The translations under genes were made by a program, and so were the position numbers. DNA of 64,000 nucleotides, taken from contig JAKFGP010000025.1 in NCBI GenBank assembly GCA_021502835.1, forward strand, positions 124,001 to 188,000. The letters are read 5' to 3'. Positions 31,762 to 43,457 of the stretch are shown in pieces. This DNA is from Streptomyces thinghirensis (GTDB lineage Bacteria; Actinomycetota; Actinomycetia; Streptomycetales; Streptomycetaceae). The notes under the pieces were generated by a model, which did no database searches, was not told the origin of the DNA, and saw only the letters and a program-made list of their open reading frames with translations. Position 1 is the first letter of the stretch, and every line of letters begins with the position of its first letter.

Positions 31762-33045
31762 TCAGATGCTCCGCAGAGCACGTTCGAGGATCGCGGCGCC
31801 CTCCTCGGCCTCCGCGACGGTGAGGGACATCGGCGGGGCGACGCGCAGGACGCTGGTGCTGTGGCCGCCGCCCTTGCCGATGAGCAATCCGCCCGCGCGG
31901 GCCTCCTCCAGCACGGTGGACGCGGCCTCGGGGGCGGCCTCGTCGGTGCCGGGCCGGGCCAGCTCGATGCCGATCATCAACCCGCGCCCGCGCACCTCCC
32001 GTACGTGCGGCACCTGGGCGGCGACGGCCCGCAGCCGTTCGATGAGCATGCCGCCGACGCGCCGGGCGTTGCCCTGGAGGTCGTGCTCCAGCAGGTACGT
32101 GAGATTGGCGAGGCCGGCCGCCATGGTGACCTGGGTGCCGCCGAAGGTGGAGATGCTGTTGGCGTCCAGGCAGTTCATGATCTCGGCGCGGGCGATCACG
32201 CCGCCGACGGACATGCCGTTGCCGATGCCCTTGGCGAAGGTCACGATGTCCGGCGGACCGCTGCGACCGTGGGCCTGCCAGCCCCAGAAGTGCTCGCCGG
32301 TGCGGCCCCAGCCGGTCTGCACCTCGTCGGCGATCCACAGGACGCCCCGCTCGTGCAGCACCTCGCGGAACGCGGCGTACAGGCCGTCCGGCGGCGAGGT
32401 GAAGCCGCCGACGCCCTGGACGGGTTCGGCGATCAGCGCGGCGGGCGGACGGGTGTGGCCGAGGAGATCCTTGAGGTCCTCGACGCAGGCGTCGATGAAG
32501 TCGCGGTCGTCCAGGTGCGCGTAGGGACCGCGGGTGCGGACGCCACCGTGGACGTAGAGCGTCTGGAGCGGGGAGAGCGAGGTCGGGGACCAGCCGCGGT
32601 TGCCGGTGATGCCGACCGAGCCGAAGGAGCGGCCGTGGTAGCTGTTGCGCATCGCCAGGACGGTGTTGCTGCGCCGGTGTGCGGTGGCGAGCAGCAGGGC
32701 GGTGTCGTTGGCCTCGGTGCCGGAGGTGGTGAAGAAGACGCGGGCGTCCGGGATGGCGGAGACGTGGGCGACGCGCTCGGCGAGTTCGACCATGGGCCGG
32801 TTGAGGTAGAGCGTGGACGAGTGGATGATCCGCCCGGCCTGCTCGCTCACCGCCTTGGTCACCTCGGGCAGGGCGTGCGCGGTCATCGTGGTGAGGATGC
32901 CGCCGAAGAAGTCGAGGTACTTGTTGCCGGCGGCGTCCCAGACGTGGCGGCCCTCGCCGTGGGTGATCTCCAGCGGGTCCTCGTAGTACAGGGCGAGCCA
33001 GTCGGGCAGGACGGCGCGGTGCCGGCCGAACAGGTCCTTGGTCAC
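31762..33045 (-). CDS. Class III (omega) PLP aminotransferase, beta-alanine/beta-aminoisobutyrate type
   Basis: Intact 427-aa ORF from GTG 33045. PLP site: TTSGTEANDTALLLATAHR, IADEVQTGWGRTG (Asp240) and the Schiff-base Lys272 in TFAKGIGNGMSVGG. NRPMVELAERV and SSTLYLNRP near residue 80 are as in beta-alanine:pyruvate/AGT2-like enzymes. In this operon it should remove the amino group from beta-alanine or 3-aminoisobutyrate made by the ureidopropionases, giving the semialdehyde. Start and the upstream stop overlap (GTGA), so it is coupled to copy 2 of the hydrolase. Glyoxylate or pyruvate as acceptor cannot be decided here. Confidence 0.9.
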   Translation of the reverse strand: MTKDLFGRHRAVLPDWLALYYEDPLEITHGEGRHVWDAAGNKYLDFFGGILTTMTAHALPEVTKAVSEQAGRIIHSSTLYLNRPMVELAERVAHVSAIPDARVFFTTSGTEANDTALLLATAHRRSNTVLAMRNSYHGRSFGSVGITGNRGWSPTSLSPLQTLYVHGGVRTRGPYAHLDDRDFIDACVEDLKDLLGHTRPPAALIAEPVQGVGGFTSPPDGLYAAFREVLHERGVLWIADEVQTGWGRTGEHFWGWQAHGRSGPPDIVTFAKGIGNGMSVGGVIARAEIMNCLDANSISTFGGTQVTMAAGLANLTYLLEHDLQGNARRVGGMLIERLRAVAAQVPHVREVRGRGLMIGIELARPGTDEAAPEAASTVLEEARAGGLLIGKGGGHSTSVLRVAPPMSLTVAEAEEGAAILERALRSI

Positions 33046-33885
33046 GGCTGCACCAGCCCTTCGTAGGCGTCGGGGCGGCGGTCGCGGTAGAAGGCCCACT
33101 GCTGCCGCACCTCGTCGATGAGGTCGAAGTCGAGGTCGCGGACGACGAGTTCCTCCCTTGGTGTCGCTGGCGGTCTCACCGACGAACTGCCCGCGCGGGT
33201 CGACGAAGTACGACGTCCCGTAGAAGTCGTTGTCCCCGTACTCCTCCTGTCCGACCCGGTTGATCGCGGCGACGAAGTACTCGTTGGCGACGGCCGCGGC
33301 GGGCTGTTCGAGCCGCCACAGGTGGGCGGAGAGGCCGCGGTGGGTGGCGGAGGGGTTGTAGACCAGCTGGGCGCCGCCGAGGCCGAGTTGCCGCCAGCCC
33401 TCGGGGAAGTGCCGGTCGTAGCAGATGTAGACGCCGACCTTGCCGACGGCGGTGTCGAAGACGGGCCAGCCGAGGTTGCCGGGACGGAAGTAGAACTTCT
33501 CCCAGAAGCCCTTCACCTGCGGGATGTGGTGCTTGCGGTACGTCCCGAGGACGGTGCCGTCGGCGTCGATCACGGCCGCGGTGTTGTAGTAGAAGCCGGA
33601 CTGCTCGACCTCGAAGACGGGGACGACGATCACCATGCCGGTCTCGCGCGCGAGGGCCTGCATGCGCCGGGTGGTCGGGCCGTCGGGCACGGGCTCGGCC
33701 CAGCGGTAGTGCTCGGGGTCCTGGACCTGGCAGAAGTAGGGGGCGTTGAAGACTTCCTGGAAGCCGATGACCCTGGCCCCCTGCCGGGCCGCCTCGCGGG
33801 CGTGCTCCTCGTGTTTCGCCACCATGGACTCGGTGTCGCCGGTCCAGGTGGCCTGGACGAGAGCGGCACGTACGACGTTGGCCAT
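33044..33885 (-). CDS. Beta-ureidopropionase-like nitrilase-superfamily hydrolase (copy 2)
   Basis: Same family and length (280 aa) as the protein at 29168-30010, with the triad at identical positions: Glu44 (GFQEVF), Lys118 (YRKHH), Cys155 (YICYDRHF). From about residue 120 to 235 the two copies differ at few positions (GFWEKFYFRPGN, WPVFDTAVGKVGVYICYDRH, QPAAAVANEYFV); their first 110 residues are less alike. One indel near 33160 shifts the C-terminus, which otherwise reads LVVRDLDFDLIDEVRQQW and ends QP. ATG 33885 follows AAGGAGC. First gene of the aminotransferase-pucR unit. Confidence 0.9.
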
Positions 33886-33914
33886 GAGCTGCTCCTTCGA
33901 CGCGACGTCAGAGC

Positions 33915-33930
33915 CTCTACGCCCGTAGAG
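33915..33930 (-). promoter_or_regulatory. Inverted repeat in leader of beta-ureidopropionase 2 unit
   Basis: CTCTACG-CC-CGTAGAG is a perfect 7-bp inverted repeat with a 2-bp spacer, 30 bp upstream of ATG 33885. It may be an operator or a short 5' UTR hairpin. It shares no obvious sequence with the direct repeats at 30.1 kb. Confidence 0.35.
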
Positions 33931-34063
33931 CAGGCAGTAGAGGGACGAACGTAAGCCTGGCCGGACGGGCTTGCCAAGACCATCGTCGCCAAGCCGTGGT
34001 GTCGATCGTGATTCGCACTCCTGTGGGTGAGTGGTGGGGCTGGTGGGGTGGCCGGGGCGGGCT

Positions 34064-35480
34064 TCAGGTGGCGAATCCGGCAACGCGGAGGGCGTGGACG
34101 AGGTCCCAGTGGCGTTCGTCGGAGACTTCGTGGGCCGCCGCCAGCAGCAGCGGTACGAGGACCGGCGGGGCGGGTTCGACGCTGCGGGCGGCCTCTTCCG
34201 GGGTGCGGGCGCGGACGCAGGCGTCGAGGAGCGCGCGGCCCTCGCGGTGCCGGCCGCGCGGCGACCAGGCCGAGGGACGGCCGCGCCGATCTCGGCGGCG
34301 GGACGTACCACGCCCTGCCGCAGGACCTGCTCCCCGTCGGCCCCGCGTCCGGCCGCGGTCAGCTCGTCGGCGGCGGCGACCAGGCTCGGCGGGCAGGGAG
34401 GCGGTCTCCCACAGCAGGGTCGTCCAGTCGGCGCCGAGTCCGGCCTGTTCCAGCCGCGCGGCGAGCAGCGGGAAGCGGGCGGCGGGCCCGCGCGCGGCCT
34501 CGGCCAGCAGGGCGTGCGCCTCCCCCACTGCGCCCTTCGGCGCGCAGCCGCGTCAGCGCCTCGACGAGGCGGCCGGCCGCCGCGCGGTCCGCCGCCGCGG
34601 TCGGCGGCTCGGGCCGTGGGGCCGGCTGCTCAGCGGTCTCCGCGGTGCCGGCGAAACGCGCGCCGCGCGGGGTGCGTCTGCCCGCCGGTGCGGCGACGGG
34701 GCTCGGTACGTCGTCCGGCGCTACGGAGGCAGGGACGGCGTCCTCGTCGAAGACCCCGGCGAAACGCGCGCCGCCCCGACGGCGTCTGCGTGACCCCGCA
34801 CCCCGGGAACCGGCCGCCCCGCGCTCTCGGCCCCTCCCCCTCGAAACCGGCCGCCCCGCGCACCGATCCTGCCGCCCCGCGCGCCCGCCCCTTCCCTCGG
34901 ACCCGGCAAGCCCCTCGGGAACGCCCGCGCGGATCGCGGTGCCGTCCTCGGCATCTCCCGGCCGGACGGTCTTCGTGCGGCGGTCCAGCTCCGCCGTCCG
35001 GGCCCGGATCTCTGCGCACCGGGCCGTTGCCCGGGCGTGGTCGTCGCGAGCCCAGGCCAGGTCGACGCGGAGGGCCGCCGCCTGCCGGTCGGTGGCCGAA
35101 GCGAGCAGGCGGCCCAGTTCCACTTGGCGGTCGGCCGCGTACCGCTGCTCGCGGAGCATCCGTCGAGCCGGTCGGCGAGGGCGTCCCGGGCATCGGGAAG
35201 GGAGTCGTACGCGGTGAGCGCGGCGGCGTGGAGGGCACGGGCCCGGTCCGTCTCCGCCGTGGCGGCGGGGACGCCGTACCGGCCGGCGAAGTCCTGGAGC
35301 AGAGCCTCCATCACGTCCCAGGGCGGCACCTCGCGCCCGTCGAGACAGGCCCGCATGCCCTCGGGGTCGCGCTGCCGGAACACCCCGCACCAGCCGCTCT
35401 CCTGGTCCAGGCGCGTCAGGCAGGTCGGTCAGGTACCGGGCGAACCGCCGCACCCGACCCGGCAGTTGTTCCACGGCCAT
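34064..35480 (-). CDS. Conserved Streptomyces helical protein, unknown function
   Basis: ATG 35480 opens MAVEQLPGRVRRFARYLTDL, then VFRQRDPEGMRACLDGREVP, PWDVMEALLQDFAGRYGVPA, ALTAYDSLPDARDALADRLD, RMLREQRYAADRQVELGRLL, ALRVDLAWARDDHARATARC and AEIRARTAELDRRTKTV: long helices with heptad character. A low-complexity basic linker follows, with two copies of a GARFAG motif (near 34660 and 34760). A C-terminal helical domain (AAAGRLVEALTRLRAEG, LLAEAARGPAARFPLLAARL) ends HWDLVHALRVAGFAT at 34064. About 470 aa. No enzyme signature. Probably soluble; perhaps a regulator or scaffold. Several indels. Confidence 0.6.
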
Positions 35481-35596
35481 CACTCGGCTCCCGCCCCACT
35501 GGAGGACTCCGGTCCGGTCCATCCGGTCACGTAGGGAACACCAGCCGTGTTACGACGCCGCTAAGTGAGTTTTCAGGGAGTGTCGTCACACCACCC

Positions 35597-35846
35597 TCAC
35601 ACCGGCGCCAGTGCGCACAGCCCCGCCAGCTCGTCCATGGACAGCCCCAGCGCACAGGCCAGCGCGGCCACCGTGAAGAACGCCGGGGTCGGCGCGCGGC
35701 CGGTCTCGATCTTGCGCAGGGTCTCGGCGGAGACGCCCGCCTCGGCCGCGACCACCGTCATGCTCCGGTCGCCGCGGGCGCGCGCAGCAGCCGTCCGAGC
35801 CGCTCGCCGCGTTCACGCTCTTCGGGGGTCAGAGGGTGCGTACCAT
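35597..35846 (-). CDS. XRE-family HTH regulator (small)
   Basis: Joined frames from ATG 35846: ERERGERLGRLL, RAARGDRSMTVVAAEAGVSA, ETLRKIETGRAPTPAFFTVA and ALACALGLSMDELAGLCALA before TGA 35597. This is an almost bare Cro/C1 helix-turn-helix (MTVVAAEAGVSAETLRKIETG) of about 82 aa. A TAGAAT -10 box lies 6 bp before the ATG, so the transcript may be leaderless. It is divergent from the methionine aminopeptidase gene 79 bp away and probably controls both. Two indels. Confidence 0.75.
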
Positions 35847-35852
35847 GCCGTC

Positions 35853-35924
35853 ATTCTAATACCGGCTTCCCGTACCGGAGCGGACCGAGTCGAGACCAAT
35901 TCAAATACCGGTATAGTAATTGGC
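35853..35924. promoter_or_regulatory. Divergent leaderless promoters with paired operators
   Basis: On the plus strand TATAGT (35912-35917) lies 7 bp before ATG 35925. On the minus strand TAGAAT (35858-35853) lies 6 bp before ATG 35846. Both spacings fit leaderless transcripts. Each -10 box overlaps an AATACCGG box: 35858-35865, and 35904-35914, where it is a perfect ATACCGGTAT palindrome. A repressor binding both boxes would silence both genes; the adjacent XRE protein is the obvious candidate. Confidence 0.6.
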
Positions 35925-36700
35925 ATGGTGGAACTGAAGACAGACACGTCGATCGATGCCATGTACGAGTCCGGCCAGGTCGTCGCACGCGCCCTGACCG
36001 CCGTACGGCAGACCGCGGACGTGGGGGTGTCCCTGCTGGAGCTGGACGCGGTGGCGCACGAGGTGCTGCGGGAGGCGGGGGCGGCCTCACCGTTCCTCGG
36101 CTACCGGCCCTCCTTCGCCCCGACGCCCTTCCCGGCCGTCATCTGCGCGTCCGTGAACGACGCGATCGTGCACGGCATCCCGGACGGCTACCGGTTGCGC
36201 GACGGCGACCTCGTCTCCATCGACTGCGGCGCGATCCTGGAAGGCTGGGCCGGCGACTCGGCGGTCAGCTTCACCGTGGGCACCCGCGGGCGGCGGACGT
36301 GACGCTGATCGAGTCCGCGGAGCGGGCCCTGGCGGCGGGCATCGACGCGGCCGTCGTCGGCAACCGCATCGGCGACATCGCGCACGCCATCGGCTCGGTG
36401 TGCCGGACGGCCGGCTACGGGATCATGGAGGACTTCGGCGGCCACGGCATCGGCCGGCACATGCACGAGGACCCCGGGGTCCCCAACGAGGGCCGGCCGG
36501 GGCGCGGACTGCCCCTGCGCCACGGCATGGTCATCGCCATCGAGCCCATGCTGATCGGCGGCGGCCGGGACGACTACCACTGCGCGCCGGACGGCTGGAC
36601 CCTGCGCACGAACGACGGCTCCCGGGCGGCGCACGTGGAGCACACGGTGGCGATCACGGAGACCGGTCCGCGCGTCCTGACCTCGCGGGACGGCCTCTGA
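35925..36700 (+). CDS. map: Type I methionine aminopeptidase (secondary copy)
   Basis: Removes N-terminal Met. ATG 35925: MVELKTDTSIDAMYESGQVV, LELDAVAHEVLREAGAASPF, FPAVICASVNDAIVHGIPDG (His ligand region), DLVSIDCGAILEGWAGDSAV (metal Asp residues), IGDIAHAIGSVCRTAGYGIM, FGGHGIGRHMHEDPGVPN (metal His), GMVIAIEPMLIGGG (metal Glu) and AAHVEHTVAITETGP (metal Glu). All five metal ligands are present in about 258 aa. One indel near 36290 splits it. It is far from ribosomal-protein genes, so it is probably an additional, conditionally expressed map, perhaps controlled by the divergent XRE gene. Confidence 0.9.
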
Positions 36701-36831
36701 GGCGGTCCCAGGGCCGGGCTCGCCGCACATGCCCGCAGGAACAGAACGTGTCATGTTGGGCATGAGCGCACCCCGCCCGGGTTACCCGGCCCCGGCACGT
36801 CGATCAGCGAAGCAGCGGAGGACCGGAAACG

Positions 36832-39362
<2,531 letters not shown>

Positions 39363-39368
39363 CCCGCG

Positions 39369-41172
39369 CTACCGCACGGGCCTGACCACCATCGCCGAGC
39401 CGCCGCCGCGTCGTTCCTTCTCGGCGGCGGCCAGCCACTTGCCGTTCGGCAGCCGCTGCACGCCGGTCGCCGCGCCGATCTCGGGGTTGAGCTTGAAGGA
39501 GTGCCCGAGGGCTTCCAGCTCTGCCCGTACGCCGCTGTCGTAGAGGCCCGGTTCGAGTTCGGTCTGCGCGGCGTTGCGCTGGCTGGCGCGCGGGGCGGCG
39601 ATCGCGTCGACGAGCGGGAGGCCGCGGTCGATGACGCCGGTGAGTGTCTGGAGCACGGTGGTGATGATGGTGGCGCCGCCCGGCGAACCGACCGCGACGA
39701 CCGGCTTGTAGTGCTGATCCAGCACGATCGTCGGCGCGATCGACGACCGCGGGCGCTTGCGGGGGCCCGGCAGGTTCGGGTCGTGGACGGCCGGGTTGGC
39801 CGGGGCGAAGGAGAAGTCCGTCAACTCGTTGTTGAGCAGGAAGCCGCGGTCGGGCACGGTGATGCCGCTGCCGCCGGTCTGCTCGATGGTGAGCGTGTAG
39901 GCGACGACGTTCCCCCACTTGTCGGCCACCGTCAGGTGCGTGGTGTTCCTCCCCTCGTACGTCGTCGGCGCCGCCGTGCCGCCGCCCGCGCAGGGGGCGG
40001 GGTGCCGCGGGTCCCCGGGAGCGAGGGGGCTGGTGAGCGCCGCGTCGTCCCTGATGAGGCACTCGCGCGAGTCGGCGTACCGCTGGGACAGCAGTTCCCT
40101 CGTCGGTACGTCCTCGAAGGCCGGGTCGCCGACCCAGCGTCCCCGGTCGGCGAAGGCGATACGGCTCGCCTCGATGAAGCGGTGCAGGTAGCGGGCCTTG
40201 CTCGCCTTGGAGAGGTCGGTCCGTTCCAGGATGTTGAGGGCCTCGCCGACCGTGGTGCCGCCGGACGAGGAGGGCGCGATGGAGTAGACGTTCAGGCCGC
40301 GGTACGAGGTCTTCGTCGGCGTTTGGAGCTTGGTCCTCGTAGGCCGCGAGGTCCTTCGCGGACAGGTCGCCGGGGCGGGCGTTCCAGCCCGAGTCCGGGT
40401 CGACGGGGGCTCGTTGACGGTGGCGACGATGTCCTCGCCGAGTTCGCCGTGGTAGATCGCGCCGACGCCCTCGCGGGCCAGCTCCTTGTACGTGCGCGCC
40501 AGGTCCGGGTTCTTGAACGTGGAGCCGACGACCGGGAGTTCGCCGCCCGGCAGGAACAGCTCGGCGGTGTCCGGGAAGTAGCGGAACCGCTGCTCGTTGG
40601 CGGCGGTCTGGGAGCGGAAGGTGTCGTCGACGGTGAAGCCGTGCCGGGCCAGGTGCTCGGCGGGCCGCAGTACGGAGCCGAGCTTGCGGCTGCCCCACTT
40701 GTCGAGGGCGGTCTGCCAGGTGGCGGGTGTGCCCGGCGTGCCCACGGCGAGACCGCTGCTGACGGCGTCGGCGAAGGGGATCGGCTCGCCGTTCTCCGTG
40801 AACAGGTTCTCGTCGGCGGTCAGCGGCGCGGTCTCACGGCCGTCGATGGTGCGCACCGTACGGGACTTGGCGTCGTAGTAGACGAAGTAGCCGCCTCCGC
40901 CGATGCCGGCGGAGTAGGGCTCGGTGACACCCAGGGCGGCCGCGGTGGCCACGGCCGCGTCGACGGCGTTGCCGCCCTTGCGCAGGATCTCGATGCCGGC
41001 GGCGGAGGCGTCCGGGTCGACGCGTGGCGACCGCGCCGCCGTAGCCGACGGCGACCGGGGTCTTCGGGGCGGCGGGTCTGCTCTGGGCGGTGGGTGGCGC
41101 CGCCGCCCCCACCGACACCACGGCGGCCGAGACCGCCAGGACCGTCAGTTTCCGTGCGACAGGGCGACGCAT
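39369..41172 (-). CDS. ggt: Secreted gamma-glutamyltransferase
   Basis: ATG 41172 after GGAGG gives MRRPVARKLTVLAVSAAVVS, a Sec signal peptide. Then GGNAVDAAVATAAALGVTEP, YSAGIGGGGYFVYYDAKSRT (glutamyl-binding GIGGGG) and PFADAVSSGLAVGTPGTPAT. The SSGGTTVGEALNILERTDLS segment and EGRNTTHLTVADKWGNVVAY carry the autoprocessing site: the Thr-Thr-His-Leu motif supplies the catalytic N-terminal Thr of the small subunit. Further: ITVPDRGFLLNNELTDFSFA, VGSPGGATIITTVLQTLTGV. About 600 aa, extracellular glutathione/gamma-glutamyl hydrolase. It is tail-to-tail with the Clp gene with 6 bp between stops. Only a few indels, near 41010, 40410 and 40330. Confidence 0.92.
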
Positions 41173-41292
41173 CCGCACCTCCAGGGAAGGGCCGTTCGGG
41201 CAGCTTAGTTGATCGCCATGGTCGCGTCAGGAGCGCGTTCACCCCGGCCCCTCGAACACCGGTACGCCGATGCCCGCCAGCATCGCGCGCCC

Positions 41293-41640
41293 ATGACTGA
41301 CGACGTACGCAACATCGTCCTCGGCGTGGTCGCGGCGGGCATCAGCGCCGCGCTGGGCTGGTTCGCCCGTACCTACCTGTGGAAGCGGAGACTCCGCCGC
41401 AAGCAGGCGTTCTTCGGGCTGCCGGACAGTTCCGGAGTCGCTGTTGGTCGTCAACCGGGACCCCGCCGCCACCGAACCCGCGGTCCACCGCTTCGACGTC
41501 TTCGCGCTGCTGGAGCTGTCCGCGCTGATCAAGGACTGCGGCGCGTACGTCCAGGTGGTCACCCAGGACATGGTCCACCAGGGCTTCGGCGAGCGTACGG
41601 AGTTCTGCGTGGGCGGTCCCGGGTCGAACCATCCCGTTCC
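41293..41640 (+). pseudogene. Truncated single-TM protein
   Basis: ATG 41293 opens MTDDVRNIVLGVVAAGISAA followed by LGWFARTYLWKRRLRRKQAF, a signal-anchor and basic stretch. After a one-base slip: ESLLVVNRDPAATEPAVHRF, DVFALLELSALIKDCGAYVQ, VVTQDMVHQGFGERTEFCVG and GPGSN. Protein-like character stops at about 41635, where the opposite strand becomes coding for a transposase-like protein. The gene looks cut by an insertion or rearrangement rather than ending naturally; no stop codon follows in frame for another 200 bp. Family unknown. Confidence 0.5.
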
Positions 41641-42014
41641 CCCCCGACTCCCCACTCTGGACTCCATGGCCAGCGGTGCGAAGGTCACCTTGATCTCCAC
41701 CGGGTCCGGCTGCTGCACCGGGACCCACTCCGCGTCGGCCAACAGCTTTATCGCCTCGGCCCGAGGCCCCGGATCAGCCACAGGTTCGCCTGCGCCTTGA
41801 GCGTCACCCAGGCCACGCCGAACTCCGGCGCCAGCTCCTTGTAGCGGGCACCCGAAATGACCTTCTCCAGGAGCACTTCGACCATCACCCGGCGGGCGAA
41901 GATGCAGGATGGACCGCCCACCAGCCGTGCAATCCACTCCCAGGCATCGTCCGTGAGGGCGGGGACGCCGTCACCGGTCAGCCACGAACCACTGCCGTAC
42001 CGCGCAGGCGACAA
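41640..42014 (-). mobile_element. Transposase-like fragment (IS N-terminal domain)
   Basis: The minus-strand frame reads VPALTDDAWEWIARLVGGPS, FARRVMVEVLLEKVISGARY, KELAPEFGVAWVTLKAQANL and, after a slip, AIKLLADAEWVPVQQPDPVE and IKVTFAPLAMES. The order (TDDAWEWI, about 30 residues, MVEVLLEKVxSGxRYKELAPEFG) resembles the N-terminal helical domain of IS4/IS5-type transposases, where LTDxxWxxIxPLLP precedes VDAxLxxLRTGxPWRDLPxxFG. No DDE catalytic region follows, so it is a remnant. The left boundary with the truncated membrane gene is near 41640. Confidence 0.4.
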
Positions 42015-42582
42015 CCTTCACCGCAGTGCACGTACCAAGCATTCACGGTGAACTTGTCGGCGTTCGAAGCGCTCATCGCGTGGCCGTGACCAGTGTTGGT
42101 AAGCCCGGCCATCAGCACTTTCGGAGCGCCAGGTACGCTCGACCACCGAAGAGAGCTTGCAGGACGGGCACGGACGGAAACACTCGATCGCTCTGGTGCC
42201 CGGGCCACAAGCTCAGGACCCCTGCGAGGACTTCGGGTCCGCTGGTACCCAGCCTGGACATCGGCCCGTAGATCGCCCTGCCCGGGCGGCGTCAGCTTGG
42301 ACAGCGCCGGTGGCCGGCATGACGGCCCGTACTCCGAGGGTCGGCCCCGGCCGGGATGGCTGGGACGGGCGTCCGACGTTCATCACCGGAACACGTCAGC
42401 ACATGCTGGCCGCAGTCCGGCTGCCGCACACAACGGCGGCGTTTGACCAGTGCACGACTGCGGACGGATGGTGCGAGAGAGCGCGAGAGGGCTGCAGCCC
42501 TCTCGCTAAGACGAGCTGCACGCCTGGACCGCGGCCGGCAGGTTTCGCGCGATCGCCGTGCTGCGCATTGGACCGTACTTCA
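42015..42582. other. Unassigned accessory stretch
   Basis: No frame on either strand gives a recognisable protein. Third-position G+C periodicity is weak and stop codons are frequent. Together with the flanking transposase-like fragment and truncated gene, this looks like decayed inserted DNA. Confidence 0.35.
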
Positions 42583-42725
42583 GATGCCGGCGCGTTCCAC
42601 GAGCCCGGCGGCGATCATGCGGAGAACGGTGCGTTCCCGCGGCGAGACTGGCCGAGGAGAACGAGGAACACACCAGCGTTGAGGTGCAGGGAGTCGTCGG
42701 GGACGGTCTTGCCAAGCTGGTTCAT
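42583..42725 (-). CDS. Very small hypothetical protein downstream of DoxX
   Basis: ATG 42725 gives MNQLGKTVPDDSLHLNAGVF and LVLLGQ; then, after a slip, RERTVLRMIAAGLVERAGI before a TGA at about 42583. The second half is reminiscent of the start of a LuxR-type HTH (SPRERTVLRMIAAG), but the recognition helix is missing. It follows the DoxX gene by about 95 bp on the same strand. Possibly a fragment. Confidence 0.25.
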
Positions 42726-42819
42726 GGTGATGGTGTTTCCCGCCGGTGTTTTGGAAGGTGGTGCGGACCCGCAGGATCGGGCGGGTTGTCCAGCAGCTGC
42801 GTAGCGGTGTTGGTGAGTG

Positions 42820-43323
42820 TCAACCAGAGAGCTCGTCAGCGGCGACGGCCAGGCAGGCGGCCACCAGGACCAGGTTCTTCAGGACGTACTGTCCTTCGAG
42901 GGTGGGTACGCCGTGGTGCCACATCTGGTCGGTGCAGCAGCGCGAGGGTGGTGAAGACCCCGGTCATGTGCCCGAAGAACAGGATCAAGGCGGGCCGGAG
43001 CAACAGGCCGGTGACCAGAGCGAGACCGATCAAGGTCTCCGCGGTGCCCAGCAGCGGCATGGCCACGGTCGTGGTCAGCAGGCCGCCGGTGAGCTTCGTC
43101 ATGGCGGCGGCCGCGATCTCCTCGGCCGGGCTTCCGGCAGGGGAAGAGCTTGAGCACCCCGGACCAGCAGTAAGGGACACCGACGCTGATGCGCAGGACC
43201 GCGGAGCTGCGCGCCCGAGTACTCGGCCGCGTGCTGTGTGGCTGTCCTTCGGGCCGATGGAGTGCGCACTGCGGGAAGGAGCCGGTCGCGTAGCAGGCGG
43301 CGGGGGTAGCTGGTCTGGAGCAT
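42820..43323 (-). CDS. DoxX-family membrane protein
   Basis: Joined frames from ATG 43323: MLQTSYPRRLLRDRLLPAVR, then a first helix with VLRISVGV and the GVLKLFPA segment, AEEIAAAAMTKLTGGLLTTT, VAMPLLGTAETLIGLALVTG, LLLRPALILFFGHMTGVFTT, LALLHR, and, after another slip, VLKNLVLVAACLAVAADELS before TGA 42820. Four helices with LKLFP after helix 1 are typical of DoxX/DUF417-like quinone-linked membrane proteins. About 165 aa. Neighbour of the LPMO gene, same strand. Confidence 0.7.
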
Positions 43324-43389
43324 GGGTCCTCCGTGAGGTGACCGGTCCGGCCGCGGCAGCCGACCGGTGAGGGGGAGGGAGGGGGAGGA

Positions 43390-43419
43390 GGCCCCGCGAG
43401 GTGTGCGCCTCGCGAGGCC
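43390..43419 (-). terminator. Hairpin after LPMO gene
   Basis: GGCCCCGCGAGG (43390-43401) pairs with CCTCGCGAGGCC (43408-43419) over 12 positions with one mismatch and a 6-nt loop, 38 bp past the LPMO stop in the direction of transcription. No T-tract. Likely terminator between the LPMO gene and the DoxX gene. Confidence 0.55.
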
Positions 43420-43457
43420 GGTGTGCCGTGGCGTGGTTCAACTGTGTCCCGCTGGTG

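Noticed and set aside
28910..33066. Long plus-strand ORFs (386 aa at 28910-30070, 570 aa at 31354-33066)
   Set aside because: They are antisense to intact, strongly conserved genes and show the Gly/Ala/Val/Arg composition of high-G+C shadow frames.
34031..36700. 889-aa plus-strand ORF
   Set aside because: Antisense to the helical hypothetical protein and XRE gene over most of its length; only its last part coincides with the methionine aminopeptidase frame.
42500..42720. LuxR-type HTH in the small protein after DoxX
   Set aside because: Only the first helix-like segment is visible and the recognition helix is absent; not enough to call a regulator.
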